A DNA stretch of 64,000 bases, taken from Phylloscopus collybita. Lineage: Eukaryota > Chordata > Aves > Passeriformes > Phylloscopidae. Positions 1-11,740 of the stretch are shown here, one piece after another. Under the pieces are notes generated by a model. It was not told the origin of the DNA and did not search any database. It worked only from the letters and a program-made list of their open reading frames with translations. The DNA lies in assembly GCA_027886175.1 (NCBI GenBank), contig JAJNNQ010000077.1, positions 2,728,001 to 2,792,000 on the forward strand. The letters are read 5' to 3'. The first letter of the stretch is position 1. Every line of letters starts with the position of its first letter. The position numbers and the translations under genes are program-made.

Positions 1-311
1 CCAGCAGCAGCTGGGCAAGGCAAGGAGAGAGAGAGCCGGGCCCTGAGGAAAAGCCTTTCCCTGCCCAGCCCCTGCAGTGCAGGCAGCAGCAGTGCAGGAC
101 AGTGGCCCTCAGGCCCTGGGCAGCAGGCAATGGGCACATGGCAGCAGAGATGCCCTTCATCTCTGGAGCTGCTCTGCCGGCCCAGGAGGGGACTGAGGGC
201 CCCCAGCCCCCGGGCTGAGGGCTGTGCTGGCTGCCAGGGGACACAGCAGCTGTGCTGCTCAGGCCAGGGTCTGCCCTGCAGGGCAGGGCTGGCAGCTGCC
301 ACATCTCCCCT

Positions 312-312
<1 letters not shown>

Positions 313-345
<33 letters not shown>
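313..345 (+). repeat. (CAG)11 microsatellite
   Basis: Eleven uninterrupted CAG triplets. The paired position in the right arm (13943-13963 on this strand as CTG) has only seven, so the two arms differ in repeat length. No supported coding frame runs through it. Confidence 0.9.
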
Positions 346-346
<1 letters not shown>

Positions 347-1556
347 GCTGCCCTCAGCACTGCCTCCCTCCCTCCCTGCCCAGGGCTCTGCTGCTGCAGC
401 TGTCCCAGCCCGAGCTGTTCCTGTGGGCCCGGGCTCCTTCCCTGCCACAGCTACCAGAGCCCAGCCCAGCCCCTGGGCCAGCTCTGCCCTGCAGCTGCTC
501 CCGGCTGCAGCCATTAAAGAACAGCTCCCCCAGGCCTGGGCACCATGGAAAGCTGATGCTGCATGGATCTGCAGCCTGGGCAGCTGCAGGCACTTGCTGA
601 GCTTCCCAGGAAAACTCAGTGGGATGGTTTAAGAGCCTCAGCCTCTGCTCTGCCCTGCACAGCTGAGTTTCCATTGCCACCAAGCTGAGGCAGAGAAAAG
701 TGGGAGCACAGATTCAGGGAAGCAGAGACCCAAGCAGGAAATTCCTGCCCTGAATGAGCTCATGCAAAGTCCCCTCCGAAATGACCTGGGCATGAGCTGG
801 AGCTCTGAGCAGCCCTGGCACACACAGCACCCTCTCCACAGCAGCAGCAGCAGCAGGACCTGCCCTGGCAGGAGTCACTCCTTGCACCCACTGCTCCCCT
901 CCAGCATCCATGGGAGCTCCCAGGCAGGCTGAGAGCTGCCCCTGGCAGGTGGCAGATGCCCTGGGCTGGCCAAGAGCCCTGAGGGCTGCAGGAGCTGCTG
1001 TGCAGGACAGCCCTGGGCAGCCCTGGCTGCAGCCCCAGCTTCAGCCCCTGCAGCCGTCCCTGGCAGCAGGAGCCGTCCTGCCCTGTCCCTCTGACGGTGC
1101 CCAGGGCAGCCCCGCTCTGGAGCACATCCTCCCCCAGAGCAGAAAGGGCAGCAGAGCCATCCTTACAGTCACCTCAGTCCTGTCCTGGGTCAGCTTGAGG
1201 AGATCCCTGCAGCCAGAGAATGAGTGTGCCAAAAGCTGTGAAAATTTCCCCAGAAAGAAGCTCAGAGTTTTCAAAAGCTGTGAAGATTTCTCCGTGAATA
1301 ATCTCAGAATTGTCCTTCCTGTCTCTTTAAGCCTTTGTCTGCTTCACTGCTCTCAGGTATCTGCAAGCGGTGCCCTCAGCCCTGCTGGGCTGATGAGGAG
1401 CTGCTCCTCAAGAAAAATGTCTTTTTGTAGCTCTTCCTGGTTTCCAAGATCATCCTCTCTTCCAGGAGCCCTGCCCAGCTCATAAGCACAGACACAGCAC
1501 AAGGACTTTAATTAATCTCTTGGGGATTTGGTGCTGTTTACATCAGATTTAGTCCC

Positions 1557-2220
1557 TCAGAGTGTGCAAAAAAAACTTCTCAAGAACTCCAAATCAGATT
1601 CCAAGTCCAAACTTTCTTTAAGTTTTAATGGGTCCCACAGAGAAACACAACTATGAAAGTTTCTCCAGGATCCTGGTAGAGCAGAACCCTGCAGGCAGTG
1701 AGGACAGGTGGGGACAAACATGGCAAAGTTGTCTCTGATGCTGAGCAAACCTGGATGTGTTTCAGGAATGCAAAGGGCCATGCCCTGAGCCCCAGCACCT
1801 GCCAAGGCACATCCTGTCCCTCCCTCCTTGCTCAGGCTTCTTCCCAGGCCACTGGGATGTGGGGATGTGCAATGCCAAGGGCAGCACCATGGGGCAGCCC
1901 CTGCCAGGCTGCTGAACAGGGACAAGGAGGCCATGAGGCCCTTGCAGGCCTGCAAGGGTCACTTGTCCCCTCCTGCTGGCTCAGGCCCAGGGCCAGCAGC
2001 CATGGCCCAAGTGCTGCAGGAGTTGGCTGTGTCAGGGCCTTGCAGCTGCTGCCCATCCCTGTGGCCTGTGCAGCCCAGGCTGTCCTACGGTGTCCATGCC
2101 CTGTGCCTCTGTCCCTGCAGGCTGTCGTCACCCGCGGCTGCCCCACCTGGCTGGGCCCTTCCTTTGCTGACAGCTCTGCGTCCTGCCTGCCTCTGCCTGG
2201 GCACACACAGCCTTGGGCTG
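1557..2220 (+). repeat. GC-rich dispersed repeat, copy A
   Basis: An approximately 660-bp GC-rich block. It recurs in the same direction at about 5281-5910, inverted at about 12050-12750, and in fragments at about 6080-6350 (inverted) and 46560-46900. Long frames are open on both strands in every copy, as expected of GC-rich sequence, and nothing resembles a known protein. It looks like a segment of the OR-unit upstream region duplicated repeatedly. Function unknown. Confidence 0.7.
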
Positions 2221-2565
2221 GATACCAAAAGGGTTCATTCCATTTTTACTGTGCCTGTGAACTTCTGGCACAGGAACAAGGCATGCAGGGCCTGCTTTCC
2301 CAGCAGGGATGATTGGAAGAGAAGGAGACGTCTGTCTGAAGGGTGCAGTGATAGAGAAAACAAGGAGTGAATCTGGGAACTTGGGGTGGGTTTTATGGAA
2401 ATGGGTAAATTGTAATACACATTCAGTGACTGTATATTAGCAATACACTTGCAGAATTATGTATCCACATAAGGTTAGGAGTTATCCCTTGGTGGACCTC
2501 AGGCCTGAATAACTGATGCCCTCTTACACACCAAATGTATGTTAAGGAGTCTTATTCTGGTATTT
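2221..2565 (+). other. Unique AT-richer stretch in left arm, no gene
   Basis: Plain sequence between the GC-rich repeat and the satellite. It matches, inverted, about 10940-11240 in the right arm. Nothing further is seen in it. Confidence 0.6.
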
Positions 2566-5150
2566 TGGACATTTGGTGACATCAGAGGCTCACAGAATCA
2601 AGGAGTCAGCTGTGACACCTTGGAACCTCATTGAACAAAGGGTTCATGGTGATGCAGTGGAACCCCAATGGAACCAAATGTCCATTGTATCAGAGCAGGG
2701 CCTCATGGAACCAAGGAGACCATTGCTGGCAGTAGGGAAGCTCATGGAACCATGGGATCATTGTGAAGGTGTGAGGCTGCAGGGAATCAACAGTCCATTG
2801 TGGCACTGCTGAACCTTCTGGAATCAAGGTGATCATGGTCTGCTATGGAACTTCATGGAACAAAGGATCCATGGTGACACTGTGGAACTCAGACCATTGT
2901 TGAAAGTGCAAAAGCTCATGGAGCCAGAAGTCCTTTGTGACACAGCAAGGCCTCATGGAACCAAGGGTCCACTGTTGCTCTGTAGGGCTTCACAGAACCC
3001 AGGAGACCATTTGGACACTGTGGGACCTCATGGAACCACCTGCTACTGTGACACAGTGGGGCCACATGGAGCCAAGGGGCCACTTAGACACTGAGGAACC
3101 TGATGGAACCAAAGGTCCATTGTGTCACTGTGGGGCCCTGTGGAACCAAGGGGACCAGAGTGACACTGTGGTACTCCCTGGAACAAAGGGGCCACTCTGA
3201 TTCTGCTTTGCCTCATGGAACCAATGGGCCACTACCACACTGCAGGGTCTGGTCAAACCAAGGCAGTCTTGTGACACTGCGGGTCCCCTTGGAACCAAGG
3301 ATCCATTGGGACATTGTGGGGCCTCATGGAACACTGGAGATCATTGTGACCGTTGGGAACCCACTGGAACCAAGGGGCCATGGTGACAGTGCAGGGCCTT
3401 GTGTAACCAAAGGGCCATTGTAGCACGGCAGGGCCTGATGGACTCCAGGGGACCACAGTGACACTGTGGGGCTCCATGGGACAAAGGGGCCATACTGACC
3501 CCATGGAACCAAGGAGAGCTTTGTGACACTGCAGGGCATCACGGAACCAAGTGTTGGAGAGGATGAAGTAGCTAGGCCCTGCAGAGATGATTTATTAGTA
3601 AAAGATTCTAAGAGTATGAAACGTACAAGATGAATGGAATTGAAAGCAAAATTTGAATTGTAAGATGCTGGGCAGGAAGAAGGTGATTAGGTTAACTGAA
3701 AAGACCTGGCTGGGTGAGTCAGTGACACCCTTGCCAAGACAAAAGGATGAATAAGGGGTTGGACCTTCTCAGGTGTCAGGGAAAATGTGGTTTTTCAGGA
3801 TTTTGGTATGTAATGTTGTAATGTTGTAGTAATGTTGTAGTTCCCATAGGCTGTATGTAGATTCTGTAGGTTTTGTATCTTGAGGTGATTGGTTGATGCT
3901 CATTAGAATATTCACGATAGAAAGGGTTAAAATGGAATGTAACAGGTAAAGCTCTCTCTTGCTTGCTCCTTGTTCCTTTAGACCTATAGACTCTTCCCCT
4001 GTTAGGCTGCCTTCCCACGACCAATAAACCACGTGTCCCAAAGAGTATCCTGGTCTTCAGATCATCTCTCTCATCGGACACCACCAGCGTGCTTTCTAAT
4101 AACCAAGGAGGCCCTTGTGACACAGCAGGGCCTCATGGAACCATGGAGACCATTATGACACATGGGGCCTCGTGGAACCAAAGGACCACTGTGGCACTGC
4201 AGGGCCTCATGGAACCAAGGGCACAATAGTGACACTCTGGGGCCCCAAGGGACCAAGGGGGGAATCTTACAGTGTAGAACCAAGGAGACCATTGTGACAC
4301 CATGGGGTATTAATGAACCACAAATCCATTGTGACACAGCATGGCCACATGAAAGCACAGAGGCCATTTTTACACTTGGAGGCCTTGTGAAACCAAAGGG
4401 TCCTTGTGGGACTTTACATCCCCATGGAACCAAGGAGTCCATTTAGATATTGCAAGGCCTCATGGAATGCTGGAGTCCATTGTGACACCAGGTGTCCCTG
4501 TTGGAACAAAGGGCAATTGTGGCACTGTGTGTCACCACTGAACCAAGGAGACAAATGTGACACTACAGGGCCCCATGGAACTAAGGATTCATGGAACAAT
4601 GTGGGACTCACAGAAGGAAAGGTCCATAGTGACATTGTGGGGCCTCATGGAATACTGCAGACCATTGTGACACCTCAAGGCTTCAATGAACCAAGGGTCA
4701 GTTGTGATACTGTGCTACCAAGGAGACCCCTGTGACAGTGAAGGCCCCATGGATGCAAGGGGGGACAATTGTGACCCTACAGGGCCCAATGGAAGCAAGG
4801 GGCCAGTGTGACACAGCTGGGCCTCATGCAGCCAAGGAGCCATTGTGATCCTGAGGAGCCCAATAGAACCAAGGCACCACTGTGACACTGCAGGAACATA
4901 TGCAATCATGGAGACCATTGTGACACTCTGCAGCCCCATGGAATCAAGGGGGCCACTGTGTCATTGTGCAGCTCCATGGAACCAACGAAACCATTTTGGC
5001 ACTGCAAGGCCTCATGGAAGCAAGGGGCCATTGTGACACTGTGGGGACCCATGGAAACAAGGGGCCAGTGTGACACAGCAGGACCCTGTGGAACCAAGGA
5101 CACAATCTGACACCACCACTGTGACACTGCGGGGCCCTGTGCATCCAAGA
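2565..5150 (+). repeat. ~40-bp satellite block, left arm
   Basis: Degenerate tandem units of roughly 38-42 bp. Each is built from three blocks: a CATGGAACCAAGG-like block, a CCATTGTGACACTG-like block and a GGGGCCTCA-like block. Unit length and sequence drift, so open frames through it are artefacts. The array is interrupted by an LTR-like insertion at 3552-4101. The same array lies inverted in the right arm. Avian 41-42-bp satellites are known, but I cannot establish homology to them by eye. Confidence 0.9.
3552..4101 (+). mobile_element. Solo LTR-like insertion in the satellite
   Basis: About 549 bp of non-satellite sequence begins TGTTGG and splits a satellite unit. The satellite motif aaccaag stands on both sides (3545-3551 and 4101-4107), consistent with a 6-7-bp target duplication, although the motif is also part of the satellite unit. 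An AATAAA poly(A) signal lies at about 4022, with an R/U5-like tail after it. The 3' end is TA rather than the usual CA, so the exact end is uncertain. The paired right-arm satellite has no such insertion. Confidence 0.65.
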
Positions 5151-5278
5151 GACAAGGTAACAGGTCTGGTTGGCTGGGCCTGACTGGCTCAACTGACCTC
5201 AGCATGTTGGGGGTATCTTCTCATGTGTCCCTGAAACCCTGGGGCTCTGGGCTTTCCTTCCTGTGGAAAAGAACCATC

Positions 5279-6350
5279 TCAAAATGAGATTGAAACACTG
5301 AAGTTTTTGGAAGTTTTAATGGGTCCCACAGAGAAACACAACTCAGAAAGTGTCCCCAGGTTCCATTTAGAGCAGAACACTGCAGACATTGAGCACAGGT
5401 GGGCACAAGCAAGGGAAAGGTGTCTCTGATGCTGAGCAAACCTGGATGTGTTTCAGGAATGCAAAGGGCCAAGGCTTGAGCCCCAGCCCCTGCCAAGGCA
5501 CATCCTGTCCCTCCCTCCTTGCTCAGGCCTCTTCCCAGGCCACTGGGATGTGGGGATGTGCAATGCCAAGGGCAGCACCATGGGGCAGCCCCTGCCAGGC
5601 TGCTGAGCAGGGACAAGGAGGCCATGAGGCCCTTGCAGGCCTGCAAGGGTCACTTGTCCCCTCCTGCTGGCTCAGGCCCAGGGCCAGCAGCCATGGCCCA
5701 AGTGCTGCAGGAGTTGGCTGTGTCAGGGCCTTGCAGCTGCTGCCCATCCCTGTGGCCTGTGCAGCCCAGGCTGTCCTACGGTGTCCATGCCCTGTGCCTC
5801 TGTCCCTGCAGGCTGTCGTCACCCGCGGCTGCCCCACCTGGCTGGGCCCTTCCTTTGCTGACAGCTCTGCCTCCTGCCTGCCTCTGCCTGGGCATACACA
5901 GCCTTGGGCTGCTCCAGACTCCTTCTGGGGGATGTGTTGCACCAGAGCCCTGCCCTTGGAGAGAAATTCCCTTCTCCTGGTGTCCCATCTGGGCCTTCCC
6001 AGCTGGTCTGTGTGGCATTATTTCTTTCTCAGGAAGTTTCATACAATGAAGGAAAGCTCCACCATCTCTGAATCCACCCTTCAAGCCCAGTGGCCTGGGA
6101 AGAGGCCTGACCAAGGAGGGAGGGACAGGATGTGCCTTGGCAGGGGCTGGGGCTCAGGCCTTGACCCTTTGCATTCCTGAAACACATCCAGGTTTGCTCA
6201 GCATCAGAGACACCTTTGCCTTGTTTGTGCCCACCTGTCCTCACTGCCTGCAGTGTTCTGCCCGAACTGGAACCTGGAGACACTTTCTCAGTCCTGTCCC
6301 TCACTGGGACCCATTAAAACTTCACGAAACTTCAGTATTTCAATCTCACT
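5279..6350. repeat. Secondary inverted repeat inside the spacer
   Basis: The spacer of the large inverted repeat begins with a second copy of the GC-rich repeat (5281-5910, plus orientation). It ends with an inverted partial copy (about 6080-6330), so 5310-5560 and 6080-6320 are reverse complements. This makes a smaller stem of about 250 bp with a loop of about 500 bp. No gene is seen. Confidence 0.75.
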
Positions 6351-7040
6351 TTGAGCTCTTGAGAAGTTTTTTAAACTTCTGAAGTCTGTCTAATTGACCA
6401 CAGAAGAATTGAGAACTTTTTTTTTTTTTCCCCAGGGGCATGTCTTGTTTGGGTGTTTTGAAGAAATGTTTAGGAGTTTTTCTCACTGAATTCCTGAAAT
6501 GAAGAGCTCAGGAAAGAAGAGGCCTATGGAAAAGTAAAATTCACCAGCAGCCTCCAAGGGGCTGAGGATCCATCCTCATCAGAACAGCAATGGACAGAAA
6601 TGGGCACAGCTTTCTGGCTGCCCCACCTTTCCCTTGTTTGTCTCCACTGGTCACCACTGCCTGCCAGGGAGCCTGCTCTAACTGGAACCTGGGGACACTT
6701 TCTCAAGTTGTGTTTCTCTGTGAGACCCATTAAAACTTCAAGAAACTTCAGTGTTTCAATCTCACTTTGAGTTATTGAGAAGTTTTTTGAACTTCTAAAT
6801 TCTAATAAACCACAGAAGAATTGAAAACTTAAATTTTTTTTCCCAAGGGGCTTTTTTGTTAAGGTGTTTTGAGCAAATGTTAGTGAGCAATTCTCACTGA
6901 ATTCCTGAACTGGAGAGCTCAAGAAAGAAGAAGCCTCTGGAAAAGTAAAATTCACCAGCAGCCTCCAAGAGGCTGAGGACCCATCCTCATCAGGGCAGCA
7001 AGGAAGAGAAATGGGCACAGCTTTCTGGCTGCCCCAGCTT
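6230..7040 (+). repeat. Direct tandem duplication, ~416-bp unit, two copies
   Basis: The motif acccattaaaacttc at 6309 recurs at 6725. The following several hundred bases repeat in the same order: a T-run, cccaaggggc, an acagcagcctccaag-like block and gggcacagctttctggctgcccca. Two diverged copies. No coding sequence is supported. Confidence 0.75.
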
Positions 7041-8089
7041 TGGGATGGGCCCTGGGCCTGCAGCAGGAGCAGCTCTGCAGGGCCCCAAGGCCGCGGCTGT
7101 TGTGCTGGCCTGGGCAGATGGGATGGCAGCAGGGGCTGCAGAGCTCTCAGGAGCTGAGGGAGAGGGCAGCAGGGCACCCAAGGAGCCTGGTTTTCCCTTG
7201 TGCCAGCACCTTGGCCATGGCTGGGGCTGAGCCCTGTGGGAGCTGCAGCTGCTGCTGTGCCCTTGCCAGGGGCTGAGGCCGTGGGGCCCCTGGCCAGAGC
7301 AGCCTGGCCTGAGCAGAGCTGTGGGGCCAGAGGCGGCTGGGCTGTGCTGGGGAGAGGCCCTTGGTGCTGCAGAGAGCTCAGGGCAGCTGGCAGAGCTTGC
7401 AGGGAGCTGGGCTGGGCTGAGAGAGCCTGGCACAGACACCGTCAGTGTCCATCTCAGCCTGGGTGACCCTGCAGGGGCCAAGAAAAGCACCCCAGGCTGC
7501 ACAAGTTCTCTGTGTGGGAGCTGAGCTTGTGACCCCTGGAGCCCTCCCAAGAACTGGGGCTGCACCTGCAGCTCCAGAGGAGATGGGAGAGATGGGAGCA
7601 GAGACTAAAAATTCCTGCTGCATTCCTTTTTATTTTTGTTTGCTTATACAGGAGGTGTTTTGTGTGAGGTAACACTGGAAGAGTGGTATGAATATTTTTT
7701 TAAGCTCAAAATAGTATTTCCTTCATAATACACAATGAGAAACAAAAGACACATATGATCAGAAGAGCATTTGAGTTTTTCAGAGGATGAGAGACTCATT
7801 GGTGTTCCAGTAGTCTAACCTGTTCAAATATTTTTCTTAAGGCTCTCTCTAAAATGAGAGGTGACCAGCAGAGGCTAAGGTCAACCAGAGCTCTCTTGTT
7901 GCTTTCTCCTGCTTTTCTTCCTGCCCGGCTAGCAGCTGCAGGAAAACTGGCAACAAGGCTTTCTGGGTTTAGGAAGGGAGGCGAGGTACAGGAGCCTTAC
8001 CAGAGCTTTCCGTGCAGATTCTCTTGGTAGCATGTAGCAGTTAAAGGCAGCACACAGGCAGGCAAGGCACGACATGGCTTCTCAGGGTG
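7041..8089. other. No gene seen
   Basis: GC-rich to about 7620, then AT-rich. Frames in the GC-rich part are open on both strands without recognisable domains. Nothing further can be supported. Confidence 0.5.
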
Positions 8090-8430
8090 TTGAATTGACA
8101 GGGTTTATTTGGGGGTCCCACACCGGCAGGGAGGGCATGGCTCCCAGGGGAGAGAGGGGGAAGGAGAGGGAGCAGGTGGGAGCAGGCGGGAGCAGGCAGG
8201 AGAGGCAAGAGAGGCAAGAGGCCTTCCGCCTCGTGACCTCAGCTTAAAAAGGGCTTTCCAGCAAGGGGGCAGATCCAAGGCTCGGACCAATGGGATACTG
8301 AGGGGACCAGGGGTTAGGTAACAATTGGGTTACAATGAATGGCAACTTAGGGGGTTCGTTTACAACAACTTGGTAATGAACCATACATTTTGGAGGAGAA
8401 CAGAACCATTTAGGAAAAATGAGCCACCAC
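8089..8430 (-). mobile_element. Possible LTR fragment, minus strand
   Basis: Read on the minus strand, this block has an AATAAA (plus-strand tttattt at about 8103) followed by a short tail ending CA (plus-strand tgttgaatt at about 8089), as in the R/U5 of an LTR. No target duplication was found and the far end is not defined. A purine-rich tract (about 8140-8220) lies inside. Low confidence. Confidence 0.3.
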
Positions 8431-8433
8431 ACT

Positions 8434-9180
8434 GTCTGTCCTGGCAGCTTTTGTCTGGGAGAACCCATGCATATAGGAAATTTTTTATGGGGAGTATCAG
8501 TTTTGTCCATGGGCACCTGGAAAGATGGGTGGTTCTTTTCCATAGGAAGGAAAGCACAGAGCCCCTCAGTTCTCCAGGGGCTGACGAGAGGCAGTCCTCA
8601 GCATTCCAAGATCAGCAGGACCAGTCAGGTGGTCCCTGGGAGGCCAAACCAGCCAGACCAGTTCCATCTCCCCTTGGTTCCATGAGGTCCCACAGTGTCA
8701 CCATGGTCTCCACAGGAAGGAAAGCACAGAGCCCCAGTGTTTCAGGGGCTGATGAATGGCAGCCACCAGAGGCCAAGGCCAGCCAGAGCTCTGTCCTGGC
8801 AGCTTTCATCTGGGAGCAGTGGAGTAAACATCTTGGATTCTGTATCTTGGATATATGGAATTTTGGGGGCAGAATCCAAATTTCAGCCATGAGTACCTGC
8901 ATGGGAAGGCCAGATCTTTCCCGTAGGAAGGAAAGCACAGAGCCCCAGAATTTCCAGGTCAGATCAGAGGTGATCACCAGAGGCCAGGGTGAGCCAGACC
9001 TGTCTGTCCTGGCAGCTTTAGTCTGGGGGAAACCCTTGCATACAGTGAATTTTGGAGAAGTACCAGTTTTGGCCATGGATGCCTGGGCAGGAGGGATGGC
9101 TCTTTTCCACAGGAAGGAAAGCCCAGAGCCCCAGGGTTTCAGGGACACATGAGAAGAGACCCCCAACATGCTGAGGTCAG
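8434..9180 (+). repeat. Tandem repeat, ~170-215-bp units
   Basis: The phrase aggaaggaaagcacagagcccc recurs at about 8546, 8714, 8929 and 9112. The phrase ctgtcctggcagctt recurs at about 8440, 8791 and 9004. Units are of unequal length. The last one runs into the right arm of the inverted repeat, and its counterpart sits at the inner end of the left arm. Confidence 0.75.
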
Positions 9181-9219
9181 TTGAGCCAGTCAGGCCCAGC
9201 CAACCAGACCTGTTCTCTG

Positions 9220-10930
9220 TTCCCTTGGATCCATGGGGCTACACAGTGTCACAATGGTGGTGTCACATTGGATCCTTGGTTCCACAGGGCCCCGCTGTGT
9301 CACACTGGCCCCTTGTTTCCATGGGGCCCCATAGTGTCACAATGGCCTCTTGCTTCCATGAGGCCTTGCAGTGCCAAAATGGTTTCCTTGGTTCCATGGA
9401 GCTGCACAATGACACAGTGGCCCCTTGGTTCCAACAAGGATTCAGAGTGTCACAATGGTCTCCATGATTGCCTACGTTCCTGCAGTGTCACAGTGGTGCC
9501 TTGGTTCTGTTGGGCTCCGCAGGATCACAGTGGCCCCTTGGCTGCATGAGGCCCAGCTGTGTCACACTGGCCCCTTGCTTCCATTGGGCCCTGAAGTATC
9601 ACAATTGTCCCCCCTTGCTTCCATGAGGCCTTGCCGTGTCACAGGGGTCTCCTTGGTACTGCAGTATCACAATGGTCCCTTGGTTCAATGAGGCCCTGCA
9701 ATGTCACAATGGACCTTTGCTTCCATGGGGTCTCGCACTGTTCCATGAATCCTTAATTCCATGGGGCCCTGTAGTGTCACAATGAACCCCTTGGTTCAAT
9801 GGTGCCACACAGGGCCACAATTGTCCCTTGGTTCCATTCAGCCCCACAGTGTCACTATGGACCCCTTGGCTCCCCAGGGCTCTGAAGTGCCACAATGGCC
9901 CTTTGGTTTCCCAGGGCCTCAAGGTGTACAAATGGCCTCCAGGGTTTCATGAGGCCCTGCTGGGTCACAATGGACCTTTGGTTCCATGATGCCCCATGGT
10001 GTCACAATGGTATCCTTGGTTCCATGGTGTCAGAATGGACCCTTCATCCCATGGACACTCACAGTGTTCACTGCAGCCCTCTTCATTGTTGAGGCCCTGC
10101 CATGCTCTAATGGCCCCTTGGTTCCAGTGGGTCCCAAAGTGTCAGAACAGTCTCCACTGTTCCATGAGGCCCTGCAATGTCACTGTGGTCCCCTTGGTTC
10201 CACAGGACCTGTCAGTGTAACAATGGACTCTTGGTTCCATGAGGTTCCTCAGTCACAATGGTGCCTTGTCCCTATGTGACCAAGCTGTTTCATAGTGGCT
10301 CATGGGTCCATGAGGACCAACAGAGTCAAAATAGACCCTTGGTTCCATGAGACCTTGCTGTGTCACAATGGAGTTCTGGTTCCATGACCTTTCATTCTGC
10401 CAACAACAGTCTCCTTGGTTCTGCAGCGTCACCATGGACCCTTGGTTCCAGGAGGTCCCACAGTATAACATGGTCACTTTGGGTGTGTAAGGTTCAGCAG
10501 GGTCACAATGGCATCCTTGGTTCTAGAAGGCCTTGCTGTGTCACAATGGCCCTGTTGGTTCCACGAGGCCCCACAGTGTCACCATGGTCTCCTTGGATCC
10601 ACAGTGTGATGATGGACCTTCCAGGCCATGCATCCCTGGTGTGTCACAATGGACTCTTGGTTCCATGAGTTTCTGGACTATCAACAATGGTTCCCTTGCT
10701 CAAACAAGGCCTTGCTGTGTCACAATGGACTCTTGGTTCCATGAAGCCTTTCTCTGTCACAATGTACTTTGGATTCCATGAGGTTCCATAGGGTCACAAT
10801 GGTCTACTTGGATCTGCAGCATCACAATGGACCATTGGTTCCATGTGGCCCTGCTGTGTCAGAAAGCATTTTGGTTCCATGAGGGTCCAAGGTGCTCCAA
10901 GTAGACTCCTTGGTTCTGTGAGGCCCTGCT
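9220..10930 (-). repeat. ~40-bp satellite block, right arm
   Basis: Same degenerate ~40-bp satellite as in the left arm but inverted, seen here as ccttggttccatgaggccct- and tgtcacaatgg-like blocks. It is uninterrupted by any LTR. Confidence 0.9.
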
Positions 10931-11383
10931 GTCACCAAATCTCCAAATTATCAGAGTAAGGTTTCTTAACACTAATTTGGTGTTTAAGTGGGTATCACTT
11001 ATTCCAGCTTGAGGTCCAACCTGCAGTAATTCATAACCTTACATGGACATGTGATTCTAAAGCAGTGTTACTTATATAAAATAACTACATGTGTATTACA
11101 ATTTAGCCATCACCATAAAACCCACCCCAAGTTCCCAGATTCAGTCCTTGTTTTTTCCATCAGTGCACTCTTGAGCCAGATGTCTTCTTCTTCTCTTCCA
11201 GCCATCCTTACTGGGAGAGCAGGCCCTGCATGACTTGTTCCTGTGCAAAGGTGCTGTAAAACTTTAAAGGCACTGTAAAAATTGAACTAAATGATTTGGT
11301 ATGCAGCCCAAGGCTCTGTGTGCCCAGGCAGAGGCAGGCAGGATGCAGAGCTGTCCGCAAAGGAAGGGCCCAGCCAGGTGGGG

Positions 11384-11551
11384 TGTTGTGAAACTTAATG
11401 CATAGGTAACCTTTTAGAGGATAAAAGAGAATGCGAACAAAGGGGTCAGCACACGACTTTGACGGAGATATCCTCCATGTGTGCAGCTGCTGAATAAATA
11501 CATACCTACTTTAAAATTCACTTTTCCTTTTAGTTTTAGAGTCATTCCACA
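11384..11551 (+). mobile_element. Short LTR-like fragment related to the ERV2 LTR
   Basis: Begins TGTTGTGAAAC and ends ATTCCACA. It contains gctgaataaatacatacctacttta, nearly the same string as the R/U5 region of the ERV2 LTR at about 35245-35275. At 168 bp it is far shorter than that LTR (about 556 bp), so it is a deleted or distinct relative. No target duplication was found. Confidence 0.5.
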
Positions 11552-11564
11552 AATCAGTCAAAGC

Positions 11565-11740
11565 TCCTGACCTTGAACACTTCTTGTGATGGGGCATTCA
11601 CTTCTATGGACAACCTGTCTTCATTTTTCAACCTCATCATAAAATATTTCTTTCTTAGATCAAATCTGAATTTATCCTTGACCATTTTAAAGGCTACGCC
11701 CCTTCCTCTACCACTACAGGCACATAAAATTATTTCCATT
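11565..11740 (+). mobile_element. CR1 LINE fragment
   Basis: The sequence matches the well-known avian CR1 pattern: gggcattcacttctatggacaacctgt, then cataaaatatttctttcttagatcaaatctgaat, then ccactacaggc. It is diverged and carries no open reverse transcriptase. It lies in the part of the right arm that has no counterpart in the left arm. Confidence 0.65.

Larger units (their letters stand above)
1..5278 (+). repeat. Left arm of large inverted repeat
   Basis: This stretch reappears as its reverse complement at about 9097-14170. Paired positions sum to roughly 14270-14375 throughout (for example 910 with 13378, 1828 with 12474, 4939 with 9425), so the arms are collinear. The inner boundary is near 5278/9097. 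The outer 130 bases match the reverse complement of the region upstream of OR2 (about 24915-25050). The left arm contains a 549-bp LTR-like insertion that the right arm lacks, and the right arm holds an LTR and CR1 segment (about 11240-11960) not seen here. No gene is supported in the arm. Its many GC-rich open frames are unrelated frames through repeats. Confidence 0.85.

Noticed and set aside
130..1485. Polyglutamine/Ala/Ser-rich frames at the window start
   Set aside because: Three overlapping frames read the same CAG run. The paired arm differs in repeat number and frame continuity, and no splice or start context supports a gene.
2573..3504. Several 60-106-codon frames through the satellite on both strands
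   Set aside because: They follow the ~40-bp repeat in all frames, have no domain, and change frame from unit to unit.
2565..5150. CRISPR-like appearance of ~40-bp repeats
   Set aside because: There is no alternation of constant repeat and unique spacer; whole units drift. The context is vertebrate.
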